64,000 nucleotides of DNA from Bacteroidia bacterium (GTDB taxonomy: Bacteria; Bacteroidota; Bacteroidia; Bacteroidales; VadinHA17). The position numbers and the translations under genes are program-made. This document shows, one piece after another, positions 33,267-42,503 of this stretch. Position 1 is the stretch's first letter, and every line of letters begins with the position of its first letter. Location: contig JAPLEB010000093.1 of the NCBI GenBank assembly GCA_026391555.1, positions 1-64,000 of the forward strand. Direction: 5' to 3'. A model generated the notes under the pieces. It was not told the origin of the DNA. It searched no databases and saw nothing but the letters and a program-made list of their open reading frames with translations.

Positions 33267-36200
33267 TTATTTCAAAACAACATCTGCGAAATCCATAAAC
33301 CAGTTCCAGTCTTTCAATAGCATATTATGAACTCCGTCTCGTATATGATAAGCTACTTTGCCACTCATTACCTGTTTATTAAGAGGCGGTATAGCTTCCG
33401 GAATATCAGAGGCTGTTCCTAATAACTTAAAAACAGGTATCGCATTATAAAGCGACAGATATGATCCACGCGGATCACCCCAGAGGTCGTCGCTTGCACA
33501 ATCAACATAAAGAGCCCTTGGTGCAATCAGGGCTAAAAGCATATGCATATCGACAGGAAGAGCATCTTCATTATTATTGTACTTTTTATAGTTAGAACAG
33601 AACCAGTGTGGAAATGATGTGTTGATCCTTCCAACCGTTTCTCCAAAGCGGCGCCTGGCTAAAGCAGCTCCTCCGCAACCTGATTCATTTGATACCACCA
33701 TTGCAAAACGGGAATCCTCAGCCCCTGCCCATAACGCGGTTTTACCACCGCGTGAATGACCAACCACAGCGACCTTATCACCGGCAATATCTTTATCAGT
33801 TACAAGATAATCCATACAACGGCTTGCACCCCAGGCCCATGCAGCAATGGTTCCCCATGCATCATCAGGGCGCGAATCTTTGTCAAGAAGTGAGTGTATC
33901 CCATTCTTAAAATCATCAAAATTATCAGGATCTACATCTGCATTGCAAAAAACTGCCATCCCGTATCCTCTTGCAATGGCCTCTTCTACTGGCCAGAACT
34001 CATTTTTTACCTTCCTGTATGGATCTATATTCGCCGGCCCACGGTTATCGATCAAAAGAAATACAGGAACAGGTTTCTTTGCATTATTTGGTGTAAAAAG
34101 TGTGAGATGGATATCCAGAGTTTTACTAATTGATGCGATTGTGATATCGACCAGCTTAAGTGTCGCAGCTCCATCCAATGCATTATTGTCCAGATTTACT
34201 ACCTTAAAACTTTTCTGATAAGGAGTTTCAGGTATCCTTCCATAAACATTTTCCCGGAAAAGTTCCAGTATCTCATTCCTGCGAACATCCGTCCACATCC
34301 GGGGTGTTGTGACTTTTTTTCCATCGGCAGTTGTCAGCGCATCCGGTAATGAATATGCAGGCACTTTTTCTTCATAATAGTTAAACTCCGGTCTGTTTTT
34401 AGAGAGCTTTTCGACAGTTTGTACTGATGCACGCCAACCGTTGTCCGATTTTATTTTTGTAAAAGTAACTGTCTGTTCACCTTTAAGCGAAGGATCGAGA
34501 AACTCCAGAACTACCCGCGTTACCCCTTTTTGCCAATAACGTTTTAAAGAAGCATCAAAAACTTCGATCTGCTCAATTTTTGGCTTCACCACTTTTTGAT
34601 TATAGGCCATATTCAGACTGAACCCATCACCATCAAATCTTAGTAAGCCTGGAGAAACCACTGTTACCTTGCAATAAGTGATCAGGTTAGATGATGTGGG
34701 AGCCTCTCCCCTGCCGGATAACTGAAACTTGTCGTTAATAACAAAATTCTTCCCCCGGTTAAGGGTATAACTGCGAACCCAGCTTTTTACCAAAGCATCT
34801 TTGGTATAAGCACCGGCAATATCTGTTGAAAACGTGGCAGACTTCTCATTTGCAGTGAATGATGAATTCTTTGCTTTGAAACCGGCACCCTCCTTCTGAT
34901 CATTTCCATTGATTACAGGAAGGTTATGATATCCCGACTGCATTGTCCATATCTCATAACGTTTGGAACTGAAAGTTTTAGCAGTATAACCTTCACGGCC
35001 CAAATCAATAAGACAAGGCTTTCCATCGTAGTACATCACACAAGAACCTATGTCGTTGTGATTGTGACTTTCAGCATTAAACCCACCTTTGGCACCAAAG
35101 AAGAAACCTGCAAAACTTCCTTCCTTATCGCGGGCTCCGGCAACCTCGGTATCAGGAAGCCAGAAATCGGCCATAAGCGCCTCTTTGGCATCAGCTTTTA
35201 TGATTTCAGGCAACAGAACCAGGTTTTTGATCTGTTCACATATCTTGCCTGAGAAGGCATTTTCGCCCCATTTATTCAGATTTGCCAGGTATGCGCCAAA
35301 CTGTTGCATCTGAAGATCATTAATTGCTTTCCCATAAAGATAAACTGATGCCGGACTTCCCCCTATTGTTGCGTCAGCATCGGCAAAATTTATAAAATAT
35401 GGAGCGTGAATATTGACTTTATAGAAATATTTCCCGATATTCTGAACCAGAGGATTATCGTACACATCAAATTTTCCATTAGTTGCACTTTTAAGGACAG
35501 CAAGACTCTCGTACAACAATGCCCCGGCGACTCCCCAATAGGATGGACCTTCATCGCAACCGCCATCATCTGAATAACCATTCAGAAATTTGTCAAGAGA
35601 GTTGATAGTCTTCTGAACTTCAGCCTGCTTTTTAACAGGATCATCCCCGAGCAGGAGAAAACAGTTCAGCATGTTATAATTGACCCATGGATTCCAGTTA
35701 TTCGGACGTCCGCCTATAAAACCCATATAACCAAAATCAGACCGTTCAAAATAGGGCTTAACAGCTTTATTAATGATCTCCTGCTTCAGTCGTTGAGATA
35801 TTAAAGGATGTACCTTATCAAACTCATCTTTAAACAGATACCATGTCCAGGAAAGATCACTTGCTATTTCACCTACACCAAGATCAACAGTTGGTTCATT
35901 CACATCTGGTAATCCACGGGGAGCTTTCTGGAAATGGAGATGAGCTGACCATCCCCACCATGTCTGTTCGCTGTAATACCACACTGCATTTATGATCTGA
36001 TCGATAAAACGACCTTTGCCCTCAATAAGCTCTCCGGTAACAAGTGAATTGAGAGCTCTGCCGGGTGCGGCATAAGCGCCCTGGCGGCGATCGCCTGATC
36101 GTATAAACTCAAGATAATCAGTCGCCCTGACAACCGGCCAGTTATAATCGAGATAACCCTCAGCTCTTGAAATATACTCTTTCCTGAGATTTGAAGGGAC

Positions 36201-36416
36201 GCTCTCCCAGAACTGACGGTTTTTATAATCAGGCAACTTATTCCATGAGTTATCGGTAATAAGAGATTTTGCAAGGTCGATCTCCCTTGCTTTATTGGCC
36301 AGGATATTCCTCTCTTTTGTCTGGACAGATGCTGTTAAAGGGTAAATTGATGATAAGACAAGCATGGCGCAACAGCCCGAAAGAAAGAGCTTCAGATTAT
36401 GGTTAAATTTTATCAT
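33267..36416 (-). CDS. Fusion of heparinase II/III-like lyase and CE15 glucuronoyl esterase
   Basis: A 1049-residue secreted protein from ATG 36416 (signal LFLSGCCAMLVLSSIYPL). Residues about 40-660 form an alginate/heparinase II/III-type lyase: an alpha-toroid part with NYNMLNCFLLLGDD and CDEGPSYWGVAGALLYESLA, then the beta part with ESHNHNDIGSCVMYYDGKP (catalytic His region about 450) and LIDLGREGY. Residues about 670-1049 are a carbohydrate esterase 15-like alpha/beta hydrolase: VVGHSRGGKTALWAG with nucleophile Ser888, NESGCGGAALARRRFGETVG, SFPHWFC, LIALIAPRALYVDC-type strand and final GVHNML His. It may cleave uronic-acid polymers and ester links in one polypeptide. The frame extends to TTG 36434, which is unlikely. 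Confidence 0.88.
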   Translation of the reverse strand: MIKFNHNLKLFLSGCCAMLVLSSIYPLTASVQTKERNILANKAREIDLAKSLITDNSWNKLPDYKNRQFWESVPSNLRKEYISRAEGYLDYNWPVVRATDYLEFIRSGDRRQGAYAAPGRALNSLVTGELIEGKGRFIDQIINAVWYYSEQTWWGWSAHLHFQKAPRGLPDVNEPTVDLGVGEIASDLSWTWYLFKDEFDKVHPLISQRLKQEIINKAVKPYFERSDFGYMGFIGGRPNNWNPWVNYNMLNCFLLLGDDPVKKQAEVQKTINSLDKFLNGYSDDGGCDEGPSYWGVAGALLYESLAVLKSATNGKFDVYDNPLVQNIGKYFYKVNIHAPYFINFADADATIGGSPASVYLYGKAINDLQMQQFGAYLANLNKWGENAFSGKICEQIKNLVLLPEIIKADAKEALMADFWLPDTEVAGARDKEGSFAGFFFGAKGGFNAESHNHNDIGSCVMYYDGKPCLIDLGREGYTAKTFSSKRYEIWTMQSGYHNLPVINGNDQKEGAGFKAKNSSFTANEKSATFSTDIAGAYTKDALVKSWVRSYTLNRGKNFVINDKFQLSGRGEAPTSSNLITYCKVTVVSPGLLRFDGDGFSLNMAYNQKVVKPKIEQIEVFDASLKRYWQKGVTRVVLEFLDPSLKGEQTVTFTKIKSDNGWRASVQTVEKLSKNRPEFNYYEEKVPAYSLPDALTTADGKKVTTPRMWTDVRRNEILELFRENVYGRIPETPYQKSFKVVNLDNNALDGAATLKLVDITIASISKTLDIHLTLFTPNNAKKPVPVFLLIDNRGPANIDPYRKVKNEFWPVEEAIARGYGMAVFCNADVDPDNFDDFKNGIHSLLDKDSRPDDAWGTIAAWAWGASRCMDYLVTDKDIAGDKVAVVGHSRGGKTALWAGAEDSRFAMVVSNESGCGGAALARRRFGETVGRINTSFPHWFCSNYKKYNNNEDALPVDMHMLLALIAPRALYVDCASDDLWGDPRGSYLSLYNAIPVFKLLGTASDIPEAIPPLNKQVMSGKVAYHIRDGVHNMLLKDWNWFMDFADVVLK

Positions 36417-36525
36417 CTCTGTTTTTATTATCAAAATATTAATAAAAAGCCATCATGCCGACCGTTATCAGTCATAATGGCTCATAAATAATGTTTACCA
36501 TTTGAGATATTTACCAAAAAATATT

Positions 36526-37368
36526 TTACATATTCTTCAGTAAATAATCACGGCTTATTCTTGCGCTCTCAAGAGGTGTATGGGTTTTACAGTTATCCTG
36601 CTCAACGAAGAAATACTTCATCCCGGCCTTTTTAGTTAATGCAAAAATCGGTTTAAAATCAATTGTACCTTCGCCCATTGTTGCGTCCTTTTTATCAGAT
36701 GACATATCTTTCATATGCAGAAGTGTGTACCTGCCCGGATATTTGTTAATATATTCAACAGCACTTTGATCACCGGCGGTTATCCAGCAAAGATCAAGTT
36801 CAAATATAACCAGCTTTGAATCTGTCCTTGTAACGAGTAAATCGTAAGGGATCTGGTCGTCTATTTTTTTAAATTCAATCGAGTGATTATGGAAACCAAA
36901 TTTCATCCCGGCATTTTTGCACTTCTCCCCTGCCAGGTTAAAGAAATCAGCTGCCTGCTTGAAACCATCGAGTGATTTTCCCCAGTCACCCGGGAGAGAA
37001 GGCAGTACAACATATTTCAAGCCGGCTTCGGAGCAATCAGCCACAACTTTATCAATATTTGAAGTATTTAATCCTCCGTTATGGCTGCTGAGTAATTGCA
37101 TTCCAAAACTTTCAACCTTTTTACGGAAATCGGCCGGTTTAAGATTATAGAAAAGACCGTTGGAATAATTTGCTGCTTCAACCCAGTTATATCCCATATC
37201 TGCAACTGCTTTCAGGGTACCATCCGTATCACTAATCATCTCATTACGGACTGTGTAAAGAATCAATCCGGTTTTAATACCGGCAGGTTTAAAATCCAAA
37301 GAAGGTAAAAATGCTGTTGCCGCTGCAGCAATTCCGGCTTTTTTCAGGAAATCTCTTCGTGTTACCAT
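36526..37368 (-). CDS. Sugar phosphate isomerase/epimerase-like TIM barrel, secreted
   Basis: AP endonuclease 2-like TIM-barrel protein of 280 residues with a twin-arginine leader (TRRDFLKKAGIAAAATAFL). GLILYTVRNEM, MGYNWVEAANYSNG, FGFHNHSIEF, VIFELDLCWITAGD, LLHMKDMSS and FFVEQDNCKTHTP match the xylose isomerase-like family; His and Glu/Asp metal ligands lie in these motifs. In this phylum, exported members accompany Gfo/Idh oxidoreductases and DUF1080 proteins. The lyase-esterase fusion follows 110 bp downstream. Exact sugar unknown. Confidence 0.88.
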   Translation of the reverse strand: MVTRRDFLKKAGIAAAATAFLPSLDFKPAGIKTGLILYTVRNEMISDTDGTLKAVADMGYNWVEAANYSNGLFYNLKPADFRKKVESFGMQLLSSHNGGLNTSNIDKVVADCSEAGLKYVVLPSLPGDWGKSLDGFKQAADFFNLAGEKCKNAGMKFGFHNHSIEFKKIDDQIPYDLLVTRTDSKLVIFELDLCWITAGDQSAVEYINKYPGRYTLLHMKDMSSDKKDATMGEGTIDFKPIFALTKKAGMKYFFVEQDNCKTHTPLESARISRDYLLKNM

Positions 37369-37421
37369 ATTTTAGGAATTAAATGAATATTAATTTATTA
37401 AAATACTTTGAAATCTGATTA

Positions 37422-37429
37422 CAAATTTA
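37422..37429 (-). promoter_or_regulatory. -7 box for sugar isomerase gene
   Basis: TAAATTTG on the minus strand, about 54 bp before the ATG at 37368. Confidence 0.35.
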
Positions 37430-37610
37430 TTAATAAATGTGATAGTAAGTAATTTTTACTTATAATCATTTCAGACATTAGTATTGAGTGATATAAGGAC
37501 AGCAGGCAGCAGGCTTTAGGCGGAGCAAAGACAGAACGGGATAACAGTGAAATGGTACAACGGCAAAAGGTTACAGGAGTAAATTTTTTCAAAAAGGTTA
37601 TTTATTAATG

Positions 37611-37618
37611 TACTTTTG
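37611..37618 (+). promoter_or_regulatory. -7 box for amrS; decides the start
   Basis: TACTTTTG matches TAnnTTTG. Transcription would begin near 37625, inside the extended frame starting at TTG 37616, so translation should begin at ATG 37637. Confidence 0.45.
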
Positions 37619-37636
37619 ATATCAGATAAAAATGGT

Positions 37637-38653
37637 ATGATACCCCTTTTTAAAATAAACGATAAGAACCTTGAATGCCTGTTATGTCCTCATTATTGTA
37701 AGCTTAAGTCAGGAAAGACAGGCATTTGCGGCGTGAGGAAAAACACAGGAGATAAAATTGAGTTGCTTACATACGGCGTCCTCTCAGGATTTTCGCTTGA
37801 CCCGGTAGAAAAAAAACCACTTTATCATTTTTTCCCAGGATATAATATTTTGTCTGTAGGATCATACGGCTGTAATATGAGATGTGATTTTTGCCAGAAT
37901 TACAATATATCTCAGAAAATCCCTGAAGGCATGATCCCGGAAACAACTCCTGAAAAAATTGTTAAGGCAGCTCTTTCTGCTGAAAAGAATATTGGCCTGG
38001 CATTTACTTACAATGAGCCGGTTATCTGGTTTGAGTTTATGAGAGATACAGCAACAGTTGCTCAAAATGAAGGGTTATTTACGGTTATGGTCAGCAACGG
38101 GTATGTCAACAGTGAACCTATGAATGAAATAATTCAATTCATTAATGCTTTTAATATTGACCTTAAAGCCTTTAATAACAAATTTTACAGAAAACTTACC
38201 GGCTCAGACATTGAACCTGTTCAGAATAGTCTGAAGCAGATTGCAAAGTCGGGGAAACATCTGGAAATTACTACTCTTATTATACCGGGGCAGAATGATG
38301 ATGAGAGGGAAATGGCTTTACAGGCGGAATGGATCGCATGTGAACTGGGGAAAGATGTTCCTCTTCATCTCAGCAGGTACTTCCCCATGTACAAGAGGGA
38401 CGATCCGGCAACATCACAGGAAACTCTGAACAAACTTTTTGAGATCGCCTCCGGGAAACTGGATCATGTCTATATGGGAAATTCAATCTCAGAATCAGGA
38501 CAAAACACTTTATGTCCGAAATGCGGTACTATCGTTACAATACGATCAGGATATAAAACCCGGCTGTTAAACCTGGACAGAGGAGGAAAATGTACCGGTT
38601 GCGGAACATTGGTTTACAAACACTTTACTTTTTCTTCTCCGTTAAAGCGCTGA
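37637..38653 (+). CDS. amrS: AmmeMemoRadiSam system radical SAM enzyme (AmrS-like)
   Basis: Radical SAM protein, 338 residues from ATG 37637. An N-terminal Cys motif (CLLCPHYCKLKSGKTGICGVR) precedes the SAM-cluster motif CNMRCDFC; GLAFTYNEP, FNIDLKAFN and HLSRYFPMYK follow, as in AmrS/PflA-like YgiQ-type members. The C-terminus has a zinc-ribbon (CPKCG and CTGCG). Usual companions AmmeMemo (amrA, amrB) are not in the window. The 3' end overlaps the convergent 97-residue gene by 29 bp. The reaction of AmrS is poorly understood; family call is good. Confidence 0.88.
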   Translation: MIPLFKINDKNLECLLCPHYCKLKSGKTGICGVRKNTGDKIELLTYGVLSGFSLDPVEKKPLYHFFPGYNILSVGSYGCNMRCDFCQNYNISQKIPEGMIPETTPEKIVKAALSAEKNIGLAFTYNEPVIWFEFMRDTATVAQNEGLFTVMVSNGYVNSEPMNEIIQFINAFNIDLKAFNNKFYRKLTGSDIEPVQNSLKQIAKSGKHLEITTLIIPGQNDDEREMALQAEWIACELGKDVPLHLSRYFPMYKRDDPATSQETLNKLFEIASGKLDHVYMGNSISESGQNTLCPKCGTIVTIRSGYKTRLLNLDRGGKCTGCGTLVYKHFTFSSPLKR

Positions 38654-38918
38654 GCCTGATAAAAAGCTTATCGACGCCTGTCATGAGATCTTTTTCAACC
38701 GTCTTATAATAAGCCTTCACAATTTTAGGATTATCCTTGCCGTCAGGGTTATTAACCCGTGCTATAAGATCATTTCTGAAATTAACGGCATCAGACATTA
38801 TGGTTGATAATTCATCAGATTTATTTTCAGGATGAACTCCTGAATAAACAAAACAATCAGAAATCACTTCAAAAATCAGGTAATCAATATCTTTTTTCAG
38901 TTCTCTTACACTTGCCAT
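38625..38918 (-). CDS. Conserved hypothetical helical protein
   Basis: A 97-residue, charged, mainly helical protein (MASVRELKKDIDYLIFEVIS at the start, NPKIVKAYYKTVEKDLMTGV later). I recognise the pattern as a small conserved Bacteroidota protein but know no function. Its 3' end overlaps the end of amrS in the opposite strand by 29 bp. No signal peptide or metal motif is visible. Confidence 0.7.
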   Translation of the reverse strand: MASVRELKKDIDYLIFEVISDCFVYSGVHPENKSDELSTIMSDAVNFRNDLIARVNNPDGKDNPKIVKAYYKTVEKDLMTGVDKLFIRLSALTEKKK

Positions 38919-38988
38919 ACGATACAGGTTTGAATTAATAAGGGTTCAAATATAATAAATATCCTTCAGACTGTTCAACGGGCTACCA

Positions 38989-39816
38989 TTATTCAGGTCT
39001 GAAAAGCCGCGTACTCTCATCAACTTTTACCAGATACAGCTGCCTTAACCTCTCCATAAGCGGCAGTCTGACATTGAAAAATTTATCGCCAATACAATAA
39101 AAAGGGAGAACCATTGGGGAAGTCCCGGTCATAAAAACCGCATCATATTTCAAAATATCTTCAGATTTCACGCAGGATAATTCCACTTTAATCTTGTTTT
39201 CTCTGCATATTTCAAGAATATGTTTACGTGTAATTCCATTAAGAATAATGTTATCAGGCGCTGTTACCAGAGTCTCTCCTTTTATAAAAAATATATTGGA
39301 ACGGCTCCCTTCAGTAATTAATTTATTATCGTTCACGAGAAGAACTTCGTAACCACCTTCCTGAATGAGTTTATGATAGATTGATGACCTCAGTTTATGG
39401 TCGATTACTTTTGATTCAGGGTCCTTCCGTTCAGCAAAAAAGAGAATACCTTTCACTCCTTTTTTATACTGTTCACCAGATGGATAAATTGGCTCAATAA
39501 AGTAGACCAGGTAATTATCTGAGCCCTTATTATAGTTAAAGACGATTTTGATGTTTATCTCCTTTTTCCTGTCTGATCTGGTAAGCGAGATGATTGCCTT
39601 TCTTAAAGCAGGAACATCAGCCAGGTGTTTTTTTCGCTGAAGTTTTACACTCGAGGCCAGCCGTTCCATGTGGTCATGAAAAAAGACGGGACACCCCTTT
39701 ACCATCCTGATCACTTCATAAATTGAATCACCCTCATAAACCATTGAATTATCGAACAATTCTGCCGGTTGAAGATCTCCGTTAAGTATGAATTTTTTTC
39801 CATAACATTCATTCAT
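38989..39816 (-). CDS. Class IV aminotransferase-like protein
   Basis: Fold type IV PLP enzyme (branched-chain aminotransferase or aminodeoxychorismate lyase group), 275 residues from ATG 39816. Motifs: LFDNSMVYEGDSIYEVIRM near the start, PLP Lys in KVIDHKLRSSIYHK, the EGSRSNIFFI signature and ILNGITRKHILEICRE. The open frame extends 18 codons upstream, but those codons add a Cys/Val/Ile-rich run and the body fits the family from MNECYGKKFILNG. It is divergent from the AlkD-like gene. Substrate not determined. Confidence 0.82.
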   Translation of the reverse strand: MNECYGKKFILNGDLQPAELFDNSMVYEGDSIYEVIRMVKGCPVFFHDHMERLASSVKLQRKKHLADVPALRKAIISLTRSDRKKEINIKIVFNYNKGSDNYLVYFIEPIYPSGEQYKKGVKGILFFAERKDPESKVIDHKLRSSIYHKLIQEGGYEVLLVNDNKLITEGSRSNIFFIKGETLVTAPDNIILNGITRKHILEICRENKIKVELSCVKSEDILKYDAVFMTGTSPMVLPFYCIGDKFFNVRLPLMERLRQLYLVKVDESTRLFRPE

Positions 39817-39898
39817 GATAAACATTTTTTGACAGACAAAAATACAAACTATCAGCCAATCTGCCCGCAATTCTGATTATATTCGTAGCCGCCATTTC

Positions 39899-39905
39899 AA
39901 AGGAG
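39899..39905 (+). promoter_or_regulatory. Strong Shine-Dalgarno before AlkD-like gene
   Basis: AAAGGAG lies 10 bp before ATG 39916, unusual in this window where most genes have no purine-rich site. Confidence 0.5.
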
Positions 39906-39915
39906 ATTTCAACAG

Positions 39916-40623
39916 ATGTATGCGATTATTGAAAACATAAGACAAGAACTGATCCGGGATGCTGATGAAAAGACAAAGCAGTCAGGAGAGAGATTCTTTA
40001 AGGAAGAAGTTAAACTGTACGGTGTCAAATCAGCTGTAGTCCACCAGATCGGAAAGGAACATTTTAAAGTTATACCTGATAAAAATAAATCACATATTTT
40101 CTCTCTATGCGAAGAACTATGGAAATCGGGTATTATGGAGGAATCATTTATTGCTTGTAACTGGTCATATAATGTCCATAAACAATACGAGCCGGCTGAT
40201 TTTGAGGTCTTTGAAAGATGGGTTAACAACTATGTAAGTAACTGGGCATCGTGCGATACATTTTGCAATCATACAGTGGGAACACTTGTTGAAAAGTACC
40301 CATCCCTGCTTTCCGGATTGAAGAGATGGGCAAAATCGCAGAACCGGTGGGTTAAGCGTGCTTCTGCAGTATCGCTTATTGTACCTGCAAGGAATGGCAA
40401 ATTCTTAGAAGACATTTTCGAAATAGCTGATATTCTTCATTCTGACAGTGATGATATGGTGCAAAAAGGATATGGATGGATGCTTAAAGCTGCAAGCCAG
40501 GCTCACCAGAATGAGGTGTTCGATTATGTTTTCAGCAAAAAGGCAACTATGCCAAGAACTTCACTAAGATATGCAATAGAAAAAATGACGAAGGAATTAA
40601 AAGCAAAGGCAATGGCAAAATAG
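39916..40623 (+). CDS. AlkD-like DNA alkylation repair protein
   Basis: HEAT-like repeat DNA glycosylase relative, 235 residues. The helical repeats YGVKSAVVHQIGKEHF, LWKSGIMEESFIACNW, FERWVNNYVSNWASCDTFC and KSQNRWVKRASAVSLIVPAR match the DNA alkylation repair (AlkD) family; the WASCD and RWVKRAS segments contain the Asp and aromatic/Arg residues that line the lesion site in AlkD. It would excise 3-methyl or 7-alkyl purines. ATG 39916 is preceded by a rare AAAGGAG. The GGT gene follows 42 bp later but has its own promoter box. Confidence 0.88.
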   Translation: MYAIIENIRQELIRDADEKTKQSGERFFKEEVKLYGVKSAVVHQIGKEHFKVIPDKNKSHIFSLCEELWKSGIMEESFIACNWSYNVHKQYEPADFEVFERWVNNYVSNWASCDTFCNHTVGTLVEKYPSLLSGLKRWAKSQNRWVKRASAVSLIVPARNGKFLEDIFEIADILHSDSDDMVQKGYGWMLKAASQAHQNEVFDYVFSKKATMPRTSLRYAIEKMTKELKAKAMAK

Positions 40624-40637
40624 TTTATCCTGTTTCT

Positions 40638-40645
40638 TACCTTTG
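40638..40645 (+). promoter_or_regulatory. -7 box for gamma-glutamyltransferase gene
   Basis: TACCTTTG matches TAnnTTTG, 20 bp before ATG 40666. Confidence 0.45.
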
Positions 40646-40665
40646 CATTATTATATAAACTCGAA

Positions 40666-42354
40666 ATGAGAAGAATCCTTTCAATAATTTTTGCTCTTTT
40701 AATACCTGCTATTACATTTTCACAGGACAGGATCACAGGGCGGGATTTCGCAACACGCTCAGAAGTTATTGCCCGCAACGGTATGGCAGCAACAAGTCAG
40801 CCGCTTGCCACACAGGTAGCCCTCGATATACTAAAAAAGGGCGGCAATGCCATTGATGCGGCAATTGCCGCTAATGCAGTACTGGGAGTTGTTGAACCGA
40901 CGGGCGCCGGGATCGGTGGAGATCTGTTTGCAATAATCTGGAGTGCAGATAAGGGGAAGTTATACGGACTTAATGCCAGCGGAAGATCGCCCCGTTCGCT
41001 TAAGCTTGAATATTTCAAGGAAAACGGGTATGAGTTCATTCCTTCGTATGGTCCTCTGCCTGTTTCAGTTCCGGGATGTGTTGACGGCTGGTTTGAAATG
41101 CATGATATGTTCGGCCGACTGCCAATGAAGGAAATCCTTCAACCTGCAATAAGCTACGCCAGGGATGGCTTTCCGGTAACAGAAGTAATTGCATATTATC
41201 TCGACAAAGGGACAGCAATTTTGAAAGAATATCCGAATATTAAAGAGGTTTATATGCCAGGAGGGAAGGCTCCTTCCAAAGGTGAAATTTTTAAAAACCC
41301 TTTACTGGCCAATACTCTTGAAAAAATAATAAAAGGGGGGCGAAATGAGTTTTACAGGGGTACCATAGCCAGAAATATTGATGCATTTATGAAAAAGCAG
41401 GGTGGTTTCCTCACTTTTGATGATATGTCGCGACATCATTCTGAATGGGTAGAGCCGGTAAGTACAACCTACCGGGGTTATGAGGTTTGGGAACTGCCAC
41501 CAAACGCACAGGGAATTGCTGCGCTACAGATGCTGAACATCCTCGAAGGCTTTGATATTGCCTCTATGGGCTTTGGATCATCCGAATATATTCATGTTTT
41601 TACCGAGGCTAAAAAACTTGCTTTTGAAGATCGTGCAAAGTATTATGCCGATCCTGTTTTCAACACAACACCTGTTGCACAACTGATCTCAAAAAAATAT
41701 GCTGCAGAAAGACGAAAACTGATCGATCGCGAAAAGGCTGCAAAGATATTCGATGCAGGTAAGGTTGAAGCCGGAAATACAATATATCTCGCCGTGGCAG
41801 ATAAATATGGCAACATGGTTTCACTTATCCAGAGTAATTACCGTGGAATGGGATCAGGCATGTGTCCTACCGGTCTTGGTTTTGTCCTGCAGGACAGGGG
41901 TGAAATGTTCAGCCTGGCAGAAGGGCATAACAATATTTACGCACCGGGAAAAAGACCATTTCATACAATAATTCCTGCCTTTATTACTAAAAACAATAAA
42001 CCATGGATAAGCTTTGGTGTTATGGGTGGTGATATGCAACCGCAGGGGCAGGTGCAGATTGTTATCAATCTTATCGATTTTAAAATGAATCTGCAGGAGG
42101 CTGGCGATGCTCCAAGGATGCATCATATTGGATCATCCGAACCGACAGGCCAACAGATGACCGATGGAGGAATTCTGCTTCTTGAAAACGGATTTCGTGT
42201 GGAAGTCATTCAAAAGCTAATGTCAATGGGACATACAATACAATGGGATCTTGGCGGTTATGGTGGTTACCAGGCGATCATGTGGGATGCGAAGAATAAA
42301 GTATGGTTCGGAGCCTCCGAATCGAGAAAGGACGGGCAGGCAGCGGGGTATTGA
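40666..42354 (+). CDS. Gamma-glutamyltransferase family protein
   Basis: Ntn-hydrolase precursor of 562 residues with a signal peptide (RILSIIFALLIPAITFSQ). GGT features: KGGNAIDAAIAANAVLGVVEP and GAGIGGDLFAIIW in the large subunit; the predicted self-cleavage site and nucleophile is Thr372 in AGNTIYLAVADKYGNM; GFVLQDRGEMF and PFHTIIPAF follow in the small subunit. Compared with E. coli Ggt, TIYLAVAD replaces TTHYSVVD, so this belongs to the YwrD-like or acylase-like branch, and glutathione specificity is not assured. It probably acts in the periplasm. A hairpin and 14-mer-like repeats follow before the fucosidase gene. Confidence 0.9.
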   Translation: MRRILSIIFALLIPAITFSQDRITGRDFATRSEVIARNGMAATSQPLATQVALDILKKGGNAIDAAIAANAVLGVVEPTGAGIGGDLFAIIWSADKGKLYGLNASGRSPRSLKLEYFKENGYEFIPSYGPLPVSVPGCVDGWFEMHDMFGRLPMKEILQPAISYARDGFPVTEVIAYYLDKGTAILKEYPNIKEVYMPGGKAPSKGEIFKNPLLANTLEKIIKGGRNEFYRGTIARNIDAFMKKQGGFLTFDDMSRHHSEWVEPVSTTYRGYEVWELPPNAQGIAALQMLNILEGFDIASMGFGSSEYIHVFTEAKKLAFEDRAKYYADPVFNTTPVAQLISKKYAAERRKLIDREKAAKIFDAGKVEAGNTIYLAVADKYGNMVSLIQSNYRGMGSGMCPTGLGFVLQDRGEMFSLAEGHNNIYAPGKRPFHTIIPAFITKNNKPWISFGVMGGDMQPQGQVQIVINLIDFKMNLQEAGDAPRMHHIGSSEPTGQQMTDGGILLLENGFRVEVIQKLMSMGHTIQWDLGGYGGYQAIMWDAKNKVWFGASESRKDGQAAGY

Positions 42355-42397
42355 CAAGACAAAAGATAAAAGTATAAAGTCGAAGCGCAGCGAAGAT

Positions 42398-42411
42398 CCC
42401 GCTTAGGCGGG
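42398..42411. repeat. Short GC hairpin in AT-rich spacer
   Basis: CCCGC-TTAG-GCGGG hairpin following the GGT gene, amid AAGACAAAAGATAAAAG low-complexity sequence; resembles REP-like hairpins at 53046. It could aid termination. Confidence 0.45.
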
Positions 42412-42503
42412 GACAAAAGTATATACGTACTGAAGCTCATAAAATAATAAAACAGTAAAGACACAATATATTGCATCTCATAATAATAAATATCATTTAC
42501 TAT

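Noticed and set aside
37616..37636. TTG start for amrS
   Set aside because: The TTG overlaps a consensus -7 promoter box, so transcription would start after it; ATG 37637 preferred.
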